NCBI GenBank assembly: GCA_028819845.1 | Contig: JAPPKS010000017.1 | Location: forward strand, 1 to 64,000 | DNA from: Candidatus Poribacteria bacterium | GTDB taxonomy: Bacteria; Poribacteria; WGA-4E; PCPOR2b | Length of the DNA stretch: 64,000 nt | Direction: 5' to 3' | Part shown: positions 48,884 through 58,761 of the stretch, in pieces | Numbering within the stretch: position 1 is the stretch's first letter | How the letters are laid out: each line of letters begins with the position of its first letter | Position numbers and translations under genes: made by a program | The notes under the pieces: model-generated | Database searches by the model: none | What the model saw: the letters and a program-made list of their open reading frames with translations, nothing else | Told to the model about the DNA's origin: nothing

Positions 48884-50797
48884 TCAATGCGTAGCGTCTA
48901 CTCCCTCGACGATTATGAGCCGCTGGTTTGCCTTGATGTTCCTCAATTCTGCTGTCCTACCGTTCAACCAGACTACCTCAAGCGAATCAATTATTTTTCT
49001 AGAACCTAACCCAAACTCCGCAGTTAAACTGTTACACGATAGGAAACTGGATCCGGCATTGATTTCACGGAACTGCGTTAAGCCGCTAGTCTTCATCCAG
49101 ATTTTTGCGCCGATGGCATCACGGTTCCCCGATGTGCCAACCAGTTTAACATGCAGCCAGTTGTTTCGATTTCCGCCCTCATTCCGAAATAAAACCCCTA
49201 GACCATGATTGTTAACAATGAAGACATCAACATCGCCATCGTTATCGTAATCGCCGAAGGCTGCACCGCGTCCTACTTGCCGCCGCACGCTGGTGATGCC
49301 TGCGCTCTCAGTCACATCAGCAAAAACGCCATCTCCATGGTTGCGAAAGAGTTGGTCTTCTTGTGGAATTAGCCTCTCACGCTGATTCAGATATGGGAAG
49401 GTATGTCCATTGACGACGAAAATGTCAAGATAGCCATCAAGATCGTAATCAAAAAAATCTGTCCCCCAACCGACGTAATCGAGACTCTCCTCGCCCAGCG
49501 ATGCGCTATACGCTTCATCGACGAAGCGAATAGTCCTTGTGCTGAGTCCATCTGAAACAGATGTTACGGAATCCCTACCCAATCGAGCCTTTCTCTCCTC
49601 TTCCGAATCGGTTGGATTAGTCTCCTTGGACATCCGCCCTGAGTCAGGAATTGGGATTAACTGAGAAGGAGTGGTCTGGCTGATTTCGCCTTCCTCCCGC
49701 CACAAATTCCTGTAAATTGCGTTTTCCTGATCCATCCAATGGCTCATAAATAGATCTAAATCGCCATCATTGTCATAATCTCCTGCTGCCAACCCCATTG
49801 AACCGCGTACATCTGCCGCCCATGATTGGTTGCTTACATCCGTGAACGTTCCATTCCCATCGTTTCGATACAAAGTGTTGGCTGACAAATCGTTTGCAAT
49901 GTATAAATCTAAATCGCCATCCAAATCTAAGTCGGTAAAGAGAGCTTGAAAACTCCGCCCGCCATGAGCTTCGACGCCCAAATCTCGGGTTACATCGGTA
50001 AACGTGCCATCGCCGTTGTTTTGGTAAAGTACATTATCTTGAGGATCGAAGACAACTGGGTTTAACGCGCTTGGAACATATTGTCCATATTGAAGTGATT
50101 TTTGCTTCGCCGCTTCTAGTTTGCCGAGATCGTAGTCCAGATAGTTAGGCACATAGAGATCCAAATCGCCGTCGTTATCATAATCTCCGAAAGTTGCACC
50201 GGTACTCCATCGTGAACCCCCAACGCCAGCCCCGGTAGTCACATCGGTAAACGCACCATTTCCATCGTTGCGGTACAGAATGTTTGGACCGTAGTTAGTG
50301 ATGTAGAAATCTAAATCGCCGTCGTTATCGTAATCTCCAGAGACGACCCCCATTCCGAAGCTCTGATCGCCAACACCGGCCTCAGTAGTAACATCGGAAA
50401 ACGTACCATCCCCGTTGTTGCGATAGAGCACATTCCCTGGAGAAAATTTTGTAATCTCAGTGTTGAAGGGACCGGGGTTATTGACGATGTAAAGATCCAG
50501 ATCGCCATCGCAATCGTAGTCAGCGAAGGCCGCCCCTGAACCTACATCTTCCGGATACAATCCGTGGGACGTTTCTTCTAATGATCTCACGCCGCGCGAG
50601 TGGACGAAGTGAATGCCCGCTACGGCGGTAACATCCTTGAATATAACAGACTTGTGGAGATTACCTTCAGGACTTTCGGCGGGGGTTTGAGCGAAGATAG
50701 CTCTGCCACAAACTAAAATAACAATTAAAATCAGTATACGGACGCAACCAGCAGTATTCAACTGAAAAGTCCGATTGGATACTTGCATCGGTGCCAT
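48884..50797 (-). CDS. Secreted CRTAC1-type protein: FG-GAP/VCBS repeats plus ASPIC/UnbV domain
   Basis: A 637-residue exported protein. The signal peptide has a hydrophobic core around residues 20-36 (ILILIVILVCGRAIFAQ). It is followed by about ten integrin-like repeats with calcium-binding DYDNDGDLDLYI loops. The C-terminal ASPIC/UnbV domain is clear (NWLHVKLVGTSGNRDAIGAKI, FGLGSRKIIDSLEVVWLNG). CRTAC1-family proteins are expected at the cell surface, perhaps in adhesion or ligand binding; the partner is unknown. The repeat-coding DNA itself is repetitive. Downstream neighbours share only orientation, with gaps of 200-700 bases, so it is likely independent. Confidence 0.92.
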   Translation of the reverse strand: MAPMQVSNRTFQLNTAGCVRILILIVILVCGRAIFAQTPAESPEGNLHKSVIFKDVTAVAGIHFVHSRGVRSLEETSHGLYPEDVGSGAAFADYDCDGDLDLYIVNNPGPFNTEITKFSPGNVLYRNNGDGTFSDVTTEAGVGDQSFGMGVVSGDYDNDGDLDFYITNYGPNILYRNDGNGAFTDVTTGAGVGGSRWSTGATFGDYDNDGDLDLYVPNYLDYDLGKLEAAKQKSLQYGQYVPSALNPVVFDPQDNVLYQNNGDGTFTDVTRDLGVEAHGGRSFQALFTDLDLDGDLDLYIANDLSANTLYRNDGNGTFTDVSNQSWAADVRGSMGLAAGDYDNDGDLDLFMSHWMDQENAIYRNLWREEGEISQTTPSQLIPIPDSGRMSKETNPTDSEEERKARLGRDSVTSVSDGLSTRTIRFVDEAYSASLGEESLDYVGWGTDFFDYDLDGYLDIFVVNGHTFPYLNQRERLIPQEDQLFRNHGDGVFADVTESAGITSVRRQVGRGAAFGDYDNDGDVDVFIVNNHGLGVLFRNEGGNRNNWLHVKLVGTSGNRDAIGAKIWMKTSGLTQFREINAGSSFLSCNSLTAEFGLGSRKIIDSLEVVWLNGRTAELRNIKANQRLIIVEGVDATH

Positions 50798-51001
50798 TGA
50801 ACCGTAAAGTTAATCCTTGATGTTTCCGGCGGCATTGGTCAAAGCACACCGGTACGCATTGGTGAGATAGCGTATGTCAACGATGTCAAATATCCGCCAA
50901 TGTAGAGTTGTCATTTATTTAGTCCCGCCCAATTGCGCGCAATCGTCTTGATTTGATTTTAAAAAGGGGCAATGCGGCGGCCGTCGGTTATGGCGTGTTC
51001 T

Positions 51002-51859
51002 TCAGAGACTAGCAACAATGACACGTTCTCGACCTGAATAGTCTACTATCATTTGACACTCATTATACGCCGGATTCGAATGGACAAGATCTTGAACTTT
51101 GCCGCTTTGATTATCGCCAATTTCCAAGATTAGGCGGCCGTTGGGATTCAAAAACTGCGGTGCGCCGGCTATTATCCGGCGAATGATACTGAGTCCATCG
51201 CATCCGCCTGTGAGCGCAGATTTTGGTTCATAATCTCGAATTTCAGGAGGGAGCATTGGAAAATCTATCGCGCTGACGTACGGGGGGTTGGAGGCGATCC
51301 AGTCAAAACGATAATCTTCTAATGGTTCTACAGGGGCAAAAAGATCGCCTTGCAAGAACGTAATGCGCTCAGTGCAGCCATGGATGCACGCGTTTTTTCG
51401 AGCAACATCGAGGGCGTCCGCAAACATATCGGTCGCCGCAATTTCCCAATCGGGGTGTTTGAAAGCTAGACTGACCGCGATGGCTCCACTGCCCGTACCC
51501 ATGTCCATGACCCGACATTTTCCACTTTGTTGTCGCAAAATCGTTTCGACTAGAATTTCTGTTTCAGGACGGGGGATTAGCACTCGAGAATCAACATAAA
51601 AGGCTATAGACATGAATTCCTTCTCGTTCGTGAGGTAGCTCACCGGCGTATGCGCTGCCCGCCGTTTGATTAATCCTCGGAATTCCGATAACCTCTCTTC
51701 AAAAACAGGCATGTCAAAACTCAAGTAAAGCTGTAATCTGCTCTTTTCCAGGACGTGCCCTAGTAGGAGTTCGGCATCTAGACGAGCGTTGTGAATATTC
51801 TGATGCTTAAAGTATTTGGTTGTCCATTCAATAAGATCGATGACCCGCCAGATTTTCAC
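51002..51859 (-). CDS. prmC: Peptide chain release factor N5-glutamine methyltransferase
   Basis: A 285-residue SAM-dependent methyltransferase that methylates the Gln of the GGQ motif in release factors. The SAM site is RVMDMGTGSGAIAVSLA and the catalytic NPPY is in DWIASNPPYVSAIDF. The N-terminal substrate-binding helix bundle is present (DAELLLGHVLEKSRLQLYL). The start is GTG, 2 bases after the prfA stop, so its substrate and the enzyme are made together. Confidence 0.96.
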   Translation of the reverse strand: MKIWRVIDLIEWTTKYFKHQNIHNARLDAELLLGHVLEKSRLQLYLSFDMPVFEERLSEFRGLIKRRAAHTPVSYLTNEKEFMSIAFYVDSRVLIPRPETEILVETILRQQSGKCRVMDMGTGSGAIAVSLAFKHPDWEIAATDMFADALDVARKNACIHGCTERITFLQGDLFAPVEPLEDYRFDWIASNPPYVSAIDFPMLPPEIRDYEPKSALTGGCDGLSIIRRIIAGAPQFLNPNGRLILEIGDNQSGKVQDLVHSNPAYNECQMIVDYSGRERVIVASL

Positions 51860-51861
51860 AG

Positions 51862-52926
51862 CTACAAATGCTTTAACCTCTCTGACTGATCTGCAGCTAT
51901 TAATGCATCAATAAAAGGATTTAGTTCTCCGTCTAAAACCGAATCCAGTTGATAAACACTCAGTCCAATTCGATGGTCTGTTACGCGGTTCTGGGAATAA
52001 TTATAGGTACGTATTTTTTCGCTTCGATCCCCACTGCCGACCATCGATTTCCGTGTTTGTGCGCGTTCCGCCTCCTGCTCAGACTGCATCTTCTCCAACA
52101 GTCGCGAACGCAAGATTTTCATTGCCTTCGCCTTATTTTTGTGCTGTGACTTTTCATCCTGGCAAGTGACAACAAGTCCGGATGGCAGGTGAGTAATGCG
52201 TACCGCGGAATCGGTTGTATTTACGCTCTGGCCGCCTGGCCCGGATGATCGGTACACATCAATCTGCAAATCTTCCGAATTGATGCTCAAATCAACATCT
52301 TCAGCTTCTGGCAATACCGCAACAGTAACAGCCGACGTATGGATTCGGCCGCTCGCCTCCGTCGCAGGGATACGTTGCACTCGATGGATTCCTCCTTCAA
52401 ATTTGAGTTTACTGTAAGCACCACGTCCTTGTGCTGTGAATATAACCTCCTTAAATCCTTTCAATCCGGTGTTGTGCGAACTAAGCAAATCTATTTTACA
52501 ACCCTGATTTTCAGCGTATCTTGCATACATTCTGAAGAGTTCGGCTGCAAACAAGCACGCTTCCTCGCCGCCCGTGCCCGCACGAATCTCCATGATTACA
52601 TTTTTTTCATCGTTTGGATCTTTGGGAAGCATTAGAATTCTGAGTTGGGCTTCTAAACGCTCTTTCTGACTATTCAGAGAATCGAGTTCACTCTTGGCAA
52701 ACTCGATAAATTCTTCTTCGGTTTCTTGCTCAATGAGCGACAATGTGTTCTGAATATCTCTCTCTGTTATTTGGTATTCTTTATAGGTGGAGACTATCGG
52801 CGCTAACTCCGCGTGCGCCTTGCTGAGCTGCTGCAACCTTTGGTGATTAGCTATTTGTCCTGGATCAGCTAACGCATTTTCAATGTCTTGATATTTGGAT
52901 TCAAAATCTTTTAGCTTTTCTAACAT
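51862..52926 (-). CDS. prfA: Peptide chain release factor 1
   Basis: A 354-residue release factor for UAA and UAG. The stop-codon-reading tripeptide PAT is in QRIPATEASG, which marks RF1 and not RF2. The catalytic GGQ is in SGPGGQSVNTTDSAVRI. The gene order rpmE-prfA-prmC is conserved in many bacteria. Length is standard. Confidence 0.97.
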   Translation of the reverse strand: MLEKLKDFESKYQDIENALADPGQIANHQRLQQLSKAHAELAPIVSTYKEYQITERDIQNTLSLIEQETEEEFIEFAKSELDSLNSQKERLEAQLRILMLPKDPNDEKNVIMEIRAGTGGEEACLFAAELFRMYARYAENQGCKIDLLSSHNTGLKGFKEVIFTAQGRGAYSKLKFEGGIHRVQRIPATEASGRIHTSAVTVAVLPEAEDVDLSINSEDLQIDVYRSSGPGGQSVNTTDSAVRITHLPSGLVVTCQDEKSQHKNKAKAMKILRSRLLEKMQSEQEAERAQTRKSMVGSGDRSEKIRTYNYSQNRVTDHRIGLSVYQLDSVLDGELNPFIDALIAADQSERLKHL

Positions 52927-53133
52927 ATGGCAAATACAATTTTGAGAGTGAATACTTCAAGACGGCTGTATTGAATATACCTTCGAACACAATAATTTTC
53001 TCTTTTATCAATGACGAAATACAGATTACCGCTAACAAATGGGGGCATGCATCATCGCTTTATGATGGCTGCTTGCCCCCGGAAATTCACGGTGTTAAAT
53101 TGCTTGCTCAATATAATTAAAAAATTAACTGCT

Positions 53134-53352
53134 TTAGTCAGCCTCGGTTTCTGCGGAAATCCCATATTTTCTTCGGAAATTCTCCACACGGCCAGCCGTA
53201 TCAATCATTGTCTGCTGCCCGGTGTAATAGGGATGGCATTTCGCACAAACTTCAATCCGAATCTGAGGCTTGGTCGAAGTAGTTTCATATGTTGCACCGC
53301 AAACACAATTGATGACACACTCCATCGTCTGCGGATGAATACCGGTTTTCAC
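53134..53352 (-). CDS. rpmE: 50S ribosomal protein L31, zinc form, GTG start
   Basis: A 72-residue L31 at the intersubunit bridge. It begins KTGIHPQTMECVINCVCGATYETTST and has CVC plus CAKCHPYYTG, the zinc-binding form. I place the start at GTG 53352 because GGGAGG ends 8 bases upstream and the length then fits the family; a longer frame begins at 53448 but overlaps the rho coding end and includes that ribosome site. DTAGRVENFRRKYG is standard. Confidence 0.95.
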   Translation of the reverse strand: MKTGIHPQTMECVINCVCGATYETTSTKPQIRIEVCAKCHPYYTGQQTMIDTAGRVENFRRKYGISAETEAD

Positions 53353-53398
53353 GTTGACAACCTCCCCCATAAAACTAGAAAATTGACTACAAAATAAA

Positions 53399-54718
53399 TT
53401 ACCATTGGTACCGCCCTCGCGAAGGTGGGTTTTTCGGCTTGTTATCAACCATCATCTCCAAAAACGCCTCATTGGAGTCTGTTTTGCCTAGCTGTTCCAC
53501 AAAGAGTTCCATTGATTCAGCGGTGCTCATCTGGCCCATGAACTTTCGCAAAAGCCATACTTTGCTAAGTACTTCTGGTTTAAGTAATAGCTCTTCTCGT
53601 CGCGTCTTCGATTTATTGATGTTAATTGATGGAAAAATTCGTCGATCTAACAGTGATCGTTCTAAGTGTATTTCCATGTTAGCCGTACCCTTGAATTCTT
53701 CATAAATGTGTTCGTCAGCACGGCTTTCCGTATCAATCAGTGCCGTGGACATAATGGTTAAGCTACCCCCCTCTTCAATCTTTCGCCCAGCACCAAAAAG
53801 TTTTCTAGGTTTAATGAAAGCAAGTGCATCCAATCCGCCCGTTAACGTTTTGCCGCTGTGGGGCGCTACAACATTATATGCACGCGCCAGCCGAGTCATG
53901 CTATCCAACAAAATCACTACATCTTTGCCATATTCCACCCACCTTTGCGCCTTTTCAATAACAATTTCTGCTACTTGTACATGGCGCTCGGGATGCTCGT
54001 CGAAAGTCGAGCTGATAACCTCTCCTTTAACGGAGCGTGCAACATCAGTGACTTCCTCAGGGCGTTCATCAATCAATAGCACAATCAACATCACCTCTGG
54101 ATGATTCGCGGTGATGCCGCTGGCAATATTTTTCAAAAGCGTCGTTTTACCACTGTAAGGTGGTGCAATAATAAGACCGCGTTGCCCTTTACCAATAGGC
54201 GACATCAAATCGACAATTCTAGTTGAAAATTCGAGCGGATCGTGTTCAAGTTTTAACTGTTCATAGGGGTACACAGGCGTCAAATTATCAAAGAGAATTT
54301 TGTCCTTTGCGAATTCAGGATTTTCACCATTGACTTCTTCAATTTTCAATAACGCAAAGTAATATTCTTCTTTGTTGCCATCCTTCTTAGGCGGACGGAT
54401 TTGCCCCTGAACTTCATGTCCCGTGCGCAGACCAAACTTACGAATCTGAGAAGGAGACACATAAATATCATCATTGCTTTGCAAATAGTTATATCGAGAT
54501 GAACGGAGGAAACCATACCCTTGATCTCGATCCGTTAATATCTCAAGAATACCTCCTCCAAACAACGAACCGCTGCTCGCCGCTTTGGCCTCTAGAATCC
54601 GAGTTATCAAATCTTGTTTTCGGAGACCACTATAACCGCTCAAGCCAAGTTTCCGAGCCATAGTATTGAGTTCGGAGATTGTCGATTCTTGGAGTTTAGT
54701 AATGTCCACATTCTCCAT
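53399..54718 (-). CDS. rho: Transcription termination factor Rho
   Basis: A 439-residue hexameric RNA helicase. The N-terminal domain (LQESTISELNTMARKLGL) and the RNA-binding cold-shock fold (GYGFLRSSRYNYLQSNDDIYVSP) are present. The ATPase has Walker A in GLIIAPPYSGKTTLLKNIA, Walker B VVILLDSMTRLARAYN and the R-loop SRADEHIYEEFKGTANME (part). The common lysine after the PP of the P-loop is Tyr here (PPYSGKT instead of PPKAGKT), a variation worth a look. It lies 47 bases before rpmE, an arrangement common in many phyla. Confidence 0.97.
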   Translation of the reverse strand: MENVDITKLQESTISELNTMARKLGLSGYSGLRKQDLITRILEAKAASSGSLFGGGILEILTDRDQGYGFLRSSRYNYLQSNDDIYVSPSQIRKFGLRTGHEVQGQIRPPKKDGNKEEYYFALLKIEEVNGENPEFAKDKILFDNLTPVYPYEQLKLEHDPLEFSTRIVDLMSPIGKGQRGLIIAPPYSGKTTLLKNIASGITANHPEVMLIVLLIDERPEEVTDVARSVKGEVISSTFDEHPERHVQVAEIVIEKAQRWVEYGKDVVILLDSMTRLARAYNVVAPHSGKTLTGGLDALAFIKPRKLFGAGRKIEEGGSLTIMSTALIDTESRADEHIYEEFKGTANMEIHLERSLLDRRIFPSININKSKTRREELLLKPEVLSKVWLLRKFMGQMSTAESMELFVEQLGKTDSNEAFLEMMVDNKPKNPPSRGRYQW

Positions 54719-55602
54719 ATTGTTAGTTACTCCTCATTAACAACCATCACATTTTGTAAGTTGTTCATAAATAGCCTACGCACGCATTCATCTTTTCAAA
54801 GATGAACGTGACGCATTTCTAACATGCAAATTTGCACTGACCCCACTGTAAATATACTCAAAGAAAAGAACAAACTAATGAAAAAATAGGTTGGATTATC
54901 GGGCATGAAGACACATAATTATTTTAGGTTGGATTTTAAATCAAAGGCATAAACCGCTTCGGAAACATGCAGAATTTGCGAGTTTTTCCATCCAATACCA
55001 GAAATCTTTCACAAAACACTTACCGATTATTGCTCAATCGACATTCTCAAGGATTGGATAGGTTTTACTACGCTATGCAGGGTATTTGGGCGGTTGAGAC
55101 TTAAATCACTGACATAAACTTCCAAAATTTGCGGCGCAGATTCCGCCATCACTGAAAAAGTCCAATAGAAGAGGCTTCAAAGTTACTTTGAAGTAGTAAA
55201 GCAGGCTCAGACGAAGCAAATCTGTGCGGTGGATAATTGGTGATTATTGGGGGGAAATTTCCGTCATGAATGTGCTATTATACAATAGTTAGTGATACAT
55301 CGTCAAGTATTTGTTGTACAAAACGCAGAAAAAAATAAACCGTTTCCAAATTATGCATCAACTCGCGCGAAAAAACCGCTCGGCATACCGGAAAAGACTG
55401 ATATTTACGGTTAAGATTGTATTCTGCTTCTACCAAGCATTCCTTCACGCGACGCGGTGGTTCGATTGGTTATGTGGGCATTGGATGTATTTGACCAATT
55501 CCAATACCGATTGGGGCGATTTCAAAACTCCATTTGGATCGGAGACGGCGTGCTAAAATTGCAGCATTCGAGAAGGTTGGGAATATGAAGTGTTAGCAAA
55601 TT
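54719..55602. other. 884-base intergenic region with degenerate repeats, no supported gene
   Basis: A weakly similar pair of stretches lies at 54927-54980 and 55092-55134 (both contain GGTTG, TTAAATCA and CATAAAC, then AATTTGCG). A perfect hairpin CTTCAAAG-TTA-CTTTGAAG is at 55175-55193. An 81-codon frame at 55311-55556 starts at TTG with no ribosome site and I do not call it. Confidence 0.55.
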
Positions 55603-56511
55603 CTAATCAACTTTCGCATTCGACATCTGCTCTAGAGCTAACATAAGCGCCTGCGTGCCAAGACGCCCATGGCCTTGGGCTTTAACAGCGAGATATAGCT
55701 GGTGTACCAGTGCTAGTCCGGGAAGACTCATGTCCATTTTCTCGGCTTCATCAAGCGCGATACCCATATCCTTAATGAAGTGTTCAACGAAAAAGCCCGG
55801 ATCGAAATCTCGCTCCAGAATTCGGGGGGCAAGATTACTCAACGCCCAACACGCTGCTGCACCGCCGCTAATCGATGAGAGCATTGTCTTCAAATCCAAA
55901 CCTGCCTTGTATCCGTAGAATAACCCTTCACAAACACCTATCATCGTTCCGGCAATTGTTATCTGATTGCACATCTTGGTGTGCTGGCCAGCTCCCGCAG
56001 CTCCCTGATGCACGATGTTTTTTCCCATTGCTTCGAGAAGCGGCATGATGGTTTCAACAACTTCGGATTCTCCACCCACCATAATGGAAAGGCGCGCTTC
56101 GCGTGCGCCGACATCGCCTCCTGACACGGGGGCATCAATTGAGGAAACTCCCCGCCTCCTCGCCTGTTCATAAATCTCTTGCGCAAGTGACGGTTCAGTG
56201 GTTGTCATGTCAACGATGATGTCACCTGTTTTGGTGCCCTTTAAGATGCCGTTATCGCCAAGATACACTTCCCGCACATCCGGTGGAAAACCAACGATTG
56301 TGAAGATTACATCAGACGCTTCCGCAACTTTACGCGGGTCATCTGCCCACATCGCCCCGCTATCAAGCAATGGTTGTGCTTTTTCCTTTGTTCGGCTGTA
56401 GACAGTTGCAGAATATCCGAGATTTATGATATGCTGGCACATCCAGCGTCCCATTACGCCAGTCCCAACCCAGCCGATTTTTGTCCTTTCTGGATTGATT
56501 GTTATTCCCAT
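55603..56511 (-). CDS. 3-hydroxyisobutyrate dehydrogenase family NAD(P)-dependent oxidoreductase
   Basis: A 302-residue beta-hydroxyacid dehydrogenase. The Rossmann motif is [13 protein letters not shown], the substrate motif [14 protein letters not shown], and the catalytic lysine lies in [11 protein letters not shown]. Candidates include 3-hydroxyisobutyrate or tartronate semialdehyde/glyoxylate-type substrates; the sequence does not decide. GGAGGGG stands just before the ATG. It is last in the minus-strand run from nadC. Confidence 0.92.
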   Translation of the reverse strand: MGITINPERTKIGWVGTGVMGRWMCQHIINLGYSATVYSRTKEKAQPLLDSGAMWADDPRKVAEASDVIFTIVGFPPDVREVYLGDNGILKGTKTGDIIVDMTTTEPSLAQEIYEQARRRGVSSIDAPVSGGDVGAREARLSIMVGGESEVVETIMPLLEAMGKNIVHQGAAGAGQHTKMCNQITIAGTMIGVCEGLFYGYKAGLDLKTMLSSISGGAAACWALSNLAPRILERDFDPGFFVEHFIKDMGIALDEAEKMDMSLPGLALVHQLYLAVKAQGHGRLGTQALMLALEQMSNAKVD

Positions 56512-56628
56512 TAATCCCCTCCATGTTCTTAAAAAGAAATAATCGTACGAATTAAATTAATGCACCTATGCAAAATTTATCTTCCTGTCCTATGTACTCT
56601 ATTTCATAATGTTCTCTCCTTCCTGAGT

Positions 56629-57627
56629 TTAAAGCCAACAGCTTTCTCGATACCATTCTGCAGTCTCCTGAATCCCCTTTTCAAGCGGATACGCCGGGGC
56701 AAAACCTAACTGTTGCTGCGCCTTTGTACTGTCACAAATCCAAAATCGCTGCTTGAGTTCACGTATCTTTTGCCGATTTAAGGTCGGGGCATGACGTGTT
56801 ATTCTGGCTGCAGTTTCAGTACACATGGCAATCATGTCCAATATTACGTAAGGCACTTTAAGTCTGAGCGGGCATTTTTTTAACGCGTAAGCAATCGTAT
56901 TTCCGACATCATTCCATGAATGCAGAGCACCATCCGTAAGGAAATAAGCTTCTCCGATAGCAAGGTTGGAGACAGCGGCGGCGTAGATTCCAGCTACCAA
57001 GTCCCTGACATGTATCAAGCTCAAGAGTCTATCTTCATCGCCAAGAGTTGGCATCAACCCTTTTTCAACGAACTGAAAATAGAGAAAAACATCGGTATCC
57101 CTTGGACCATAGACAGCGGGCGGGCGAATGATGGTAATCGGCAATCGATTGGCACATTCGTAGGTTACAAATTCGCCTTTTAGCTTGCTTCTACCGTAGT
57201 CTGTCAAAGGTTGCGGAGAAGCGTCTTCAGTCATTGGTGTTGCGGTAGAGCACGGCCCCATTGCCGCAAGGCTGCTGCAATATACGAACCGGTCCAAACC
57301 GGAATTTGTTCGTAAACAGGCATTAATCAGGTTCTTGGTTCCCTGTACATTGACTCGATTGTAAGTCGCAGCGTCAGCCGCTTTCGTTAATCCTGCAAGA
57401 TGGAAAACAAGGTTTGTATCTTTGACCAACTGGGCGAGAGTATCATAATCGCCAATATCCGCAGTAACCAATTCAATGGGTTCAGTATCAGCATTCAGCT
57501 GTTGATTGAGCCAGCGTACATCGCTCGTTTTGCGGACTAGGCAGGTTACGCGATAACCTTGGCGAACGAGAAACTCGACGAGGTGGCTACCAATGAAACC
57601 CGTGCTGCCAGTGACGAATGCCTTCAT
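56629..57627 (-). CDS. NAD-dependent epimerase/dehydratase (extended SDR)
   Basis: A 332-residue extended short-chain dehydrogenase. It starts MKAFVTGSTGFIGSHLVEF with the GxxGxxG motif. The catalytic triad is seen in CSSLAAMG and YGRSKLKGE (YxxxK). VIRPPAVYGPRDTDVF is a family mark. Likely works on a nucleotide-sugar or a lipid-linked sterol- or terpenoid-like substrate. I chose ATG 57627; an in-frame TTG at 57651 adds 8 residues before the Rossmann start. The membrane flippase-like gene upstream is 39 bases away. Confidence 0.9.
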   Translation of the reverse strand: MKAFVTGSTGFIGSHLVEFLVRQGYRVTCLVRKTSDVRWLNQQLNADTEPIELVTADIGDYDTLAQLVKDTNLVFHLAGLTKAADAATYNRVNVQGTKNLINACLRTNSGLDRFVYCSSLAAMGPCSTATPMTEDASPQPLTDYGRSKLKGEFVTYECANRLPITIIRPPAVYGPRDTDVFLYFQFVEKGLMPTLGDEDRLLSLIHVRDLVAGIYAAAVSNLAIGEAYFLTDGALHSWNDVGNTIAYALKKCPLRLKVPYVILDMIAMCTETAARITRHAPTLNRQKIRELKQRFWICDSTKAQQQLGFAPAYPLEKGIQETAEWYRESCWL

Positions 57628-57666
57628 ATTTAGAGTCCGAATTTCATGCAACGTTCAGAACACGAA

Positions 57667-58713
57667 CTATTTTTCTTTTCCCTGCTTCAAGTCCTTCGCT
57701 AATTGCGGTACCAAAACGGTTCCTCCAATGGCGACAGCAAAATAAGTTGTGAAGAAACGTGTCATTAGTGCGTACAGCGCAACCACGTCGGGTTTAATCA
57801 AATCCTCCATTAGAACAACCGTAAAAAATTCGGCGATTCCGCTTGCGCCCGGGCTTGGTGCAAACAGTGTTGTAAAGTGTAGTATTGCTTGTGCTGCAAT
57901 TACGTCCCAAAACGGCGTGTTTCCGCCTAACACCTGCACAACAACATATCCGCCCACGAATCGGCTCATATATATGCCGCCCGAAAGGAGGAGACTCAAA
58001 GCAAAGACCCCCTTGTGGTGTGTGATGAACATATGGGTAAACGCTTTGTGCTCCCCAATTAATTTCTCAAGCGATAACGCCAAACGATTCAACACCTTGG
58101 TCGGGAATCGAAAACCGCGGTGATTCATGAGCCGAATCTTCGTCAAGGGAAACAGTAGAACACCGGGCTTGATGACCATGACGAACAAGAACAAGAGCAC
58201 AAGGGCAAACATCACTAAGCTATATTGGCCGAAAATGGCAAACCCTTTGGGCAAAAAACTGGGCGATTTCCATACAGCGTAACCCGCGGAACAGATAAGA
58301 AACATCAGTGTACCGATAAAACTAATGATGCCTAGCGTCATACAACCCGATAGTGGTACCCCGCTCCGGTTGAAAATGTAGATGTATCCGACTCCTCCGG
58401 TCTGAAACGGCGTGATTCCGCCCACGCAAAGTGTTGCTAGAGTGGCGCGGATGCTATCAAAAAAAGTGACCTGTGGAGCCATCTTTCGCACAAAAATGTA
58501 GAAGCGAGCGGCGCCGCATGCCCAATCTGAAAGCATGCAAAGCATTGCAATCACTAAGAACTTGCCGCGTATCGAACTCAGTGCACTGCCAAAATTTTTC
58601 GTGCCTCCCCACAAAAAACTGACATACAATCCAATTAGTGTACAAAGTACAAAAAATAGAAATCCACGAATAATATTCTTTCGGTTCAGTGACTGGCTCA
58701 AGAACTCTTGCAT
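57667..58713 (-). CDS. Lysylphosphatidylglycerol synthase TM region / UPF0104 family membrane protein
   Basis: A 348-residue polytopic membrane protein with about eight helices, related to the flippase domain of MprF. Visible signs are GGITPFQTGGVGYIYIF, QAILHFTTLFAPSPGASGIAEF and RFFTTYFAVAIGGTVL. No soluble aminoacyl-transferase domain is attached. Such proteins are thought to move lipids or glycolipids across the membrane. It is flanked by nadC and an epimerase gene on the same strand. Confidence 0.88.
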   Translation of the reverse strand: MQEFLSQSLNRKNIIRGFLFFVLCTLIGLYVSFLWGGTKNFGSALSSIRGKFLVIAMLCMLSDWACGAARFYIFVRKMAPQVTFFDSIRATLATLCVGGITPFQTGGVGYIYIFNRSGVPLSGCMTLGIISFIGTLMFLICSAGYAVWKSPSFLPKGFAIFGQYSLVMFALVLLFLFVMVIKPGVLLFPLTKIRLMNHRGFRFPTKVLNRLALSLEKLIGEHKAFTHMFITHHKGVFALSLLLSGGIYMSRFVGGYVVVQVLGGNTPFWDVIAAQAILHFTTLFAPSPGASGIAEFFTVVLMEDLIKPDVVALYALMTRFFTTYFAVAIGGTVLVPQLAKDLKQGKEK

Positions 58714-58761
58714 CGGTTTTTAATTCAAAGCCATGCTATCTAGTGCTTTAATTCCATTACT

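Noticed and set aside
49200-50550. CRISPR-like short repeats in the CRTAC1 gene
   Set aside because: They are imperfect, in frame and encode calcium-binding loops.
55311-55556. 81-codon plus-strand frame in the rho upstream gap
   Set aside because: Starts at TTG with no ribosome site and resembles no family I know.
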